64,000 nucleotides of DNA from Pantoea phytobeneficialis (lineage in GTDB: Bacteria > Pseudomonadota > Gammaproteobacteria > Enterobacterales > Enterobacteriaceae): NCBI RefSeq assembly GCF_009728735.1, contig NZ_CP024636.1, positions 4,233,629-4,297,628 of the forward strand, read 5' to 3'. A program made the translations under genes and the position numbers. Shown one piece after another: positions 61,235 through 64,000 of the stretch (the stretch's first letter is position 1; each line of letters starts with the position of its first letter). The notes beneath the pieces were generated by a model, which had not been told where the DNA came from, searched no databases, and saw only the letters and a program-made list of their open reading frames with translations.

Positions 61235-62221
61235 TTAAAATTGCGGGCTAAGCTGCAACGGCGGTTCGTGTAACAGCTTTTCCTGCTCGGTAAAAAGTGT
61301 AATTTGCCGACGCCAAAAATCTTCATCGGTCATCCACGGAAAAGCACGCGGAAAAGCAGGGTCCTGCCAGCGACGCACGACCCAGGCTAAATAATAAACC
61401 ATGCGCATCGCGCGTAAAGGCTCAATCAGTGACAATTCATGTATATCAAAGTCACTGAATTCATTGTAAGCCTCCAGTAAAATATCCCACTGGATAAGTT
61501 GTTCCTGCCGATCGCCATTCACCAGCATCCACAGATCCTGTACCGCCGGTCCGGTACGTGCATCATCAAGATCGACAAACATGGGGCCATCACGCCATAG
61601 AATATTGCCGGGATGGCAGTCACCATGTAGTCGCAATGGCTGCCAGCGCGTGTGCCATATCTGATGCAGCGTGTGACTCAATCTGTCTATCGCCGCCATC
61701 AGTTGTGCTTTGAGCGCATCCGGCACCAGCATGCTCTGCTCGAGCTGTTGGCGCGGCTGTAAAATATATTCATCCAGTCCGATGGTTGGACGTTGCTGAA
61801 AGTCTTTTTGGCGACCAGTTTGATGAATCCGCCCCAGAAAGCGACCGACCCACTCCATCTGTTCTTCATTATCGGTTTCGTACTGCCGCCCACCCAGACT
61901 GGGAAATACCGCGAACATAAAACCGGCATGGTTGTTCAGCGTATTTCCCTGTAACGTCAGAGGTGCGGCAACCGGCACTTCATCATTCAGTAAATCGTGC
62001 GCAAACTGGTGTTCTTCCAGGATTTGGCCAGCGCTCCAGCGCTGCGGGCGATAAAACTTCACCACATAGCGACGTTTCTCATCATCACTGAATTGATAAA
62101 CGCGGTTTTCATAGCTGTTGAGGGCGGTTAAGCCAGATTCTACGCGCAGACCCGTGTCCCAAAGTGCATCGAGGATCACATCTGGGTTCAACGTCTGGAA
62201 ATTAAAGGTGGCTTCGCTCAT
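61235..62221 (-). CDS. srkA: Stress response kinase A (RdoA/YihE)
   Basis: A 328-aa eukaryotic-like (aminoglycoside phosphotransferase fold) Ser/Thr kinase, E. coli length. The N-lobe has [20 protein letters not shown] with the ATP Lys in VKFYRPQRW. The catalytic loop is [17 protein letters not shown] and the metal-binding [16 protein letters not shown]. It protects against envelope and oxidative stress. ATGATG start; the second ATG has better spacing from AGGCG. Upstream of dsbA. Confidence 0.95.
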   Translation of the reverse strand: MSEATFNFQTLNPDVILDALWDTGLRVESGLTALNSYENRVYQFSDDEKRRYVVKFYRPQRWSAGQILEEHQFAHDLLNDEVPVAAPLTLQGNTLNNHAGFMFAVFPSLGGRQYETDNEEQMEWVGRFLGRIHQTGRQKDFQQRPTIGLDEYILQPRQQLEQSMLVPDALKAQLMAAIDRLSHTLHQIWHTRWQPLRLHGDCHPGNILWRDGPMFVDLDDARTGPAVQDLWMLVNGDRQEQLIQWDILLEAYNEFSDFDIHELSLIEPLRAMRMVYYLAWVVRRWQDPAFPRAFPWMTDEDFWRRQITLFTEQEKLLHEPPLQLSPQF

Positions 62222-62266
62222 CATTTCGCCTGTGTGTTACCTTTGCTTTAATGCGCAAGGATAGCA

Positions 62267-62542
62267 CTACTCATCGTCCTTAATCACACCGCGTGCGCGT
62301 AATAGCGCGGTTTTAAAGTCCACTTCATAATCCTTTTTCAGACCGGGAATCTCAGCATCACTGCCTGCATCACGCATTTTGAGATGGTAAATCAATATGT
62401 CATCGGTTAATTCACTTAATGGGCCACTGAAACCTGATTCCTGCGCCAGTTTTTGTAAAAATGCCAACAGGTTAAGATCAGACTCCTTCTGCCACGCGGG
62501 TTGCAGAAGTTCGAGCAGTTCGTTGAGACGGTGATATTTCAT
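62267..62542 (-). CDS. yihD: YihD family protein (DUF1040)
   Basis: A 91-aa all-helical protein with [20 protein letters not shown] and [20 protein letters not shown], matching E. coli YihD (89 aa). Function is unknown; the neighbourhood (mobA, srkA) is the same as in E. coli. AAGGA upstream on the minus strand; two adjacent ATG codons. Divergent from mobA. Confidence 0.93.
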   Translation of the reverse strand: MKYHRLNELLELLQPAWQKESDLNLLAFLQKLAQESGFSGPLSELTDDILIYHLKMRDAGSDAEIPGLKKDYEVDFKTALLRARGVIKDDE

Positions 62543-62613
62543 CATTTTTTCCTTTATGCAGGTGTGAGGCTGCCAGCCTGTAAGTATCGTCCACTATTGA
62601 TAAGGAGACGAAG

Positions 62614-63189
62614 ATGACAGCATTAACCGGCGTGATTCTGGCAGGTGGCCAGGGGCGCCGTATGGGCGGTGAGGATAAAGGATTGTTGCTGTTGCAAGGT
62701 GAACCCCTTTATCAACACGTTCTGCGCCGTTTTCGGCCACAGGTCAATATTGTGTTGATAAGCGCCAACCGCAACATTGATCGTTATCAGTTAAGCGGTT
62801 GTCAGGTTGTCAGCGACTCGTTGCCGGATTACCCCGGCCCTCTGGCGGGAATGCTGAGCGGTTTGCGTCACAGCCCGTCTGAGTGGGTGGCATTCTGTGC
62901 CTGCGATACCCCGTGGATCCCTGATGATTTCGTCGCGCGCTTATGGCAAAGCAAAGCCGATGCCCCGGCGGTGTGGGTGAAATCATCCTTACGCGATCAT
63001 CCGGCACTGGCTTTAGTTAATCGCTCTTTAGCCGATGCACTCGAAGCCTGGCTGTTGAGTGGGGAACGTCGTCTGATGCAGTTTTTACGGGAAAGTGGCG
63101 GCCATGCGGTGACCTTTCCTGATCCTGAATCGGCATTCCGTAATATCAACACGCCAGACGACTTACGGGATGAGGAAATACCATCATGA
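62614..63189 (+). CDS. mobA: Molybdenum cofactor guanylyltransferase
   Basis: A 191-aa nucleotidyltransferase that joins GMP from GTP to Mo-molybdopterin, giving the bis-MGD cofactor. The GTP loop GVILAGGQGRRMGGEDKGLL is at the N-terminus; FCACDTPWIPDDFV holds the metal-binding Asp and NINTPDDL the C-terminal motif. The 4-nt overlap ATGA couples it to mobB. Confidence 0.97.
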   Translation: MTALTGVILAGGQGRRMGGEDKGLLLLQGEPLYQHVLRRFRPQVNIVLISANRNIDRYQLSGCQVVSDSLPDYPGPLAGMLSGLRHSPSEWVAFCACDTPWIPDDFVARLWQSKADAPAVWVKSSLRDHPALALVNRSLADALEAWLLSGERRLMQFLRESGGHAVTFPDPESAFRNINTPDDLRDEEIPS

Positions 63190-63698
63190 CGATACCTTTG
63201 CTGGCGATTGCTGCCTGGAGCGGAACGGGTAAAACCACCTTGTTGGAAAAAGTGATCCCATTGCTGAAAGCACAAGGGATCCGCCCGGGACTGATTAAGC
63301 ACACGCATCATAATATGGACGTTGATACGCCGGGAAAAGACAGTTTTCTGCTGCGAAAAGCGGGGGCGGATCAGGTGATCGTTGCCAGTAATCAGCGCTG
63401 GGCATTGATGTGCGAGACTCCAGATAAGCCCTTAACTCTGCATCAGATGGCGGCACGAATGGACAGTTCTTCGTTGGATTTGGTACTGGTTGAAGGATTC
63501 AAAGACGAACCGGTTGCTAAGATCGTGTTGTGGCGCACAGGTGTGAAGGGGAATATTACCGACTTACTCGATGATTACGTGATTGCGGTGGCGAGTGATG
63601 TGGAAGTGGCGTTGCCAGTGGCCGCTCTGGATATTAATCAGCCACAGCAGGTTGCCAATTTCATTGCTGAATGGTGTTTTTCACAGAAAAATCCGTGA
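63186..63698 (+). CDS. mobB: Molybdopterin-guanine dinucleotide biosynthesis adaptor MobB
   Basis: A 170-aa P-loop GTPase that assists MobA. Walker A is AAWSGTGKTTLLEKVIPLL; IKHTHHNMDVDTPGKDSFLL and LVLVEGFKDEPVAKIVLWR are family motifs. Last gene before the rRNA operon. A palindromic repeat follows. Confidence 0.96.
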   Translation: MTIPLLAIAAWSGTGKTTLLEKVIPLLKAQGIRPGLIKHTHHNMDVDTPGKDSFLLRKAGADQVIVASNQRWALMCETPDKPLTLHQMAARMDSSSLDLVLVEGFKDEPVAKIVLWRTGVKGNITDLLDDYVIAVASDVEVALPVAALDINQPQQVANFIAEWCFSQKNP

Positions 63699-63722
63699 TT
63701 TTTTTCTGATACGTATCATATT

Positions 63723-63797
63723 CGTCGCGATGCGATTTATCGCGCGCATTTCAGCGCAGCTTCACGTAAAACCTGCGCGATAAATCGCGCCGCTACG
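63723..63797. repeat. Palindromic intergenic repeat, copy 5
   Basis: The right arm (63775-63797) is identical to that of copy 2, including the preceding AAACCT. The left arm (from 63723) has a one-base insertion plus changes. The spacer is about 28 nt. It lies between mobB and the rRNA operon terminator. Confidence 0.9.
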
Positions 63798-63822
63798 GGG
63801 ATATTGACTGGTTTCCAGACGT

Positions 63823-63852
63823 AAAAAAGCCCTGAACTTTCGTTCAGGGCTT
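63823..63852 (-). terminator. rRNA operon terminator
   Basis: On the minus strand AAGCCCTGAAC-GAAA-GTTCAGGGCTT is followed by TTTTTT, 14 nt after the 5S 3' end. Confidence 0.93.
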
Positions 63853-63865
63853 CTTCACTTAATTG

Positions 63866-63985
63866 ATGCCTGGCAGTTCCCTACTCTCGCATGGGGAGAC
63901 CCCACACTACCATCGGCGCTACGGCGTTTCACTTCTGAGTTCGGCATGGGGTCAGGTGGGACCACCGCGCTACAGCCGCCAGGCA
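63866..63985 (-). rRNA. rrf: 5S ribosomal RNA
   Basis: The minus strand reads TGCCTGGCGGCTGTAGCGCG at the 5' end and closes with ACTGCCAGGCAT, the 120-nt enterobacterial 5S RNA. The complementary ends form helix I. It is the last gene of an rRNA operon whose 23S and 16S lie to the right of the window; the mobB neighbourhood corresponds to E. coli rrnA. Confidence 0.98.
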
Positions 63986-64000
63986 AATTCTGTTTATCCG

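Noticed and set aside
62222..62270. CpxR box upstream of srkA-dsbA
   Set aside because: No convincing GTAAA-N5-GTAAA pair was seen, despite Cpx control of this operon in E. coli.

Overview
The window is a 64 kb piece of an enterobacterial chromosome. Protein sequences and much of the gene order match Escherichia coli. However, the lipopolysaccharide (LPS) core cluster has the order hldD-waaF-waaC-...-waaL-...-waaQ-wabG-waaA-waaE-coaD, which is the Klebsiella/Serratia/Erwinia arrangement, and yicH is followed directly by fabY-dtd-yihY, two blocks that are far apart in E. coli. This points to Erwiniaceae, most likely Pantoea or a close relative. That placement is an inference from gene content and order; no search was run.

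Layout. 1-2.6 kb: end of yibQ, then tdh-kbl (threonine catabolism). 2.8-15 kb: LPS core synthesis, with heptose supply and transfer, an AT-rich outer-core block (GT9, GT8, O-antigen ligase, GT2), then waaQ-wabG-waaA-waaE and coaD. 15-21 kb: mutM, rpmBG, radC, coaBC-dut-slmA and rph-pyrE with its attenuator. 21-30 kb: a more accessory stretch holding a CNT nucleoside permease, a DUF3574 lipoprotein, yicC, lpxP, an orphan TolC-type lipoprotein, a fold-III PLP enzyme, an SRPBCC protein, and an AT-rich islet with an unknown gene and half of a flippase. 30-39 kb: yicG, ligB, and the gmk-rpoZ-spoT-trmH-recG operon. 39-44 kb: a divergent MarR/oxidoreductase pair, xanP and yicH. 44-49 kb: fabY-dtd-yihY-yihX and typA. 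49-53.6 kb: the nitrogen operon glnA-glnL-glnG and yshB. 53.6-64 kb: yihI-(small ORF)-hemN, the sRNA csrC, engB, the sRNA spf (Spot 42), polA, srkA-dsbA, yihD, mobAB and the 5S end of an rRNA operon.

Regulatory content is rich. There are NtrC sites and a sigma-54 promoter at glnA, and a further NtrC site at glnL. A PurR-type box lies before xanP, twin MarR-type operators before the oxidoreductase, DnaA boxes before polA, and an attenuator before pyrE. CsrC and Spot 42 are both clearly recognisable. A palindromic intergenic repeat with a GCGCGAT-WW-ATCGCGC-like core occurs at five places, always at gene ends; one copy supplies the recG stop codon.

Most of the window is conserved housekeeping DNA. 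The least explained items are a 58-codon membrane/arginine-rich ORF between yihI and hemN, the AT-rich islet at about 28.8-30.3 kb with several perfect palindromes, the outer-core glycosyltransferases, and the repeat family. I found no phage, insertion sequence, CRISPR array, defence system or biosynthetic cluster.
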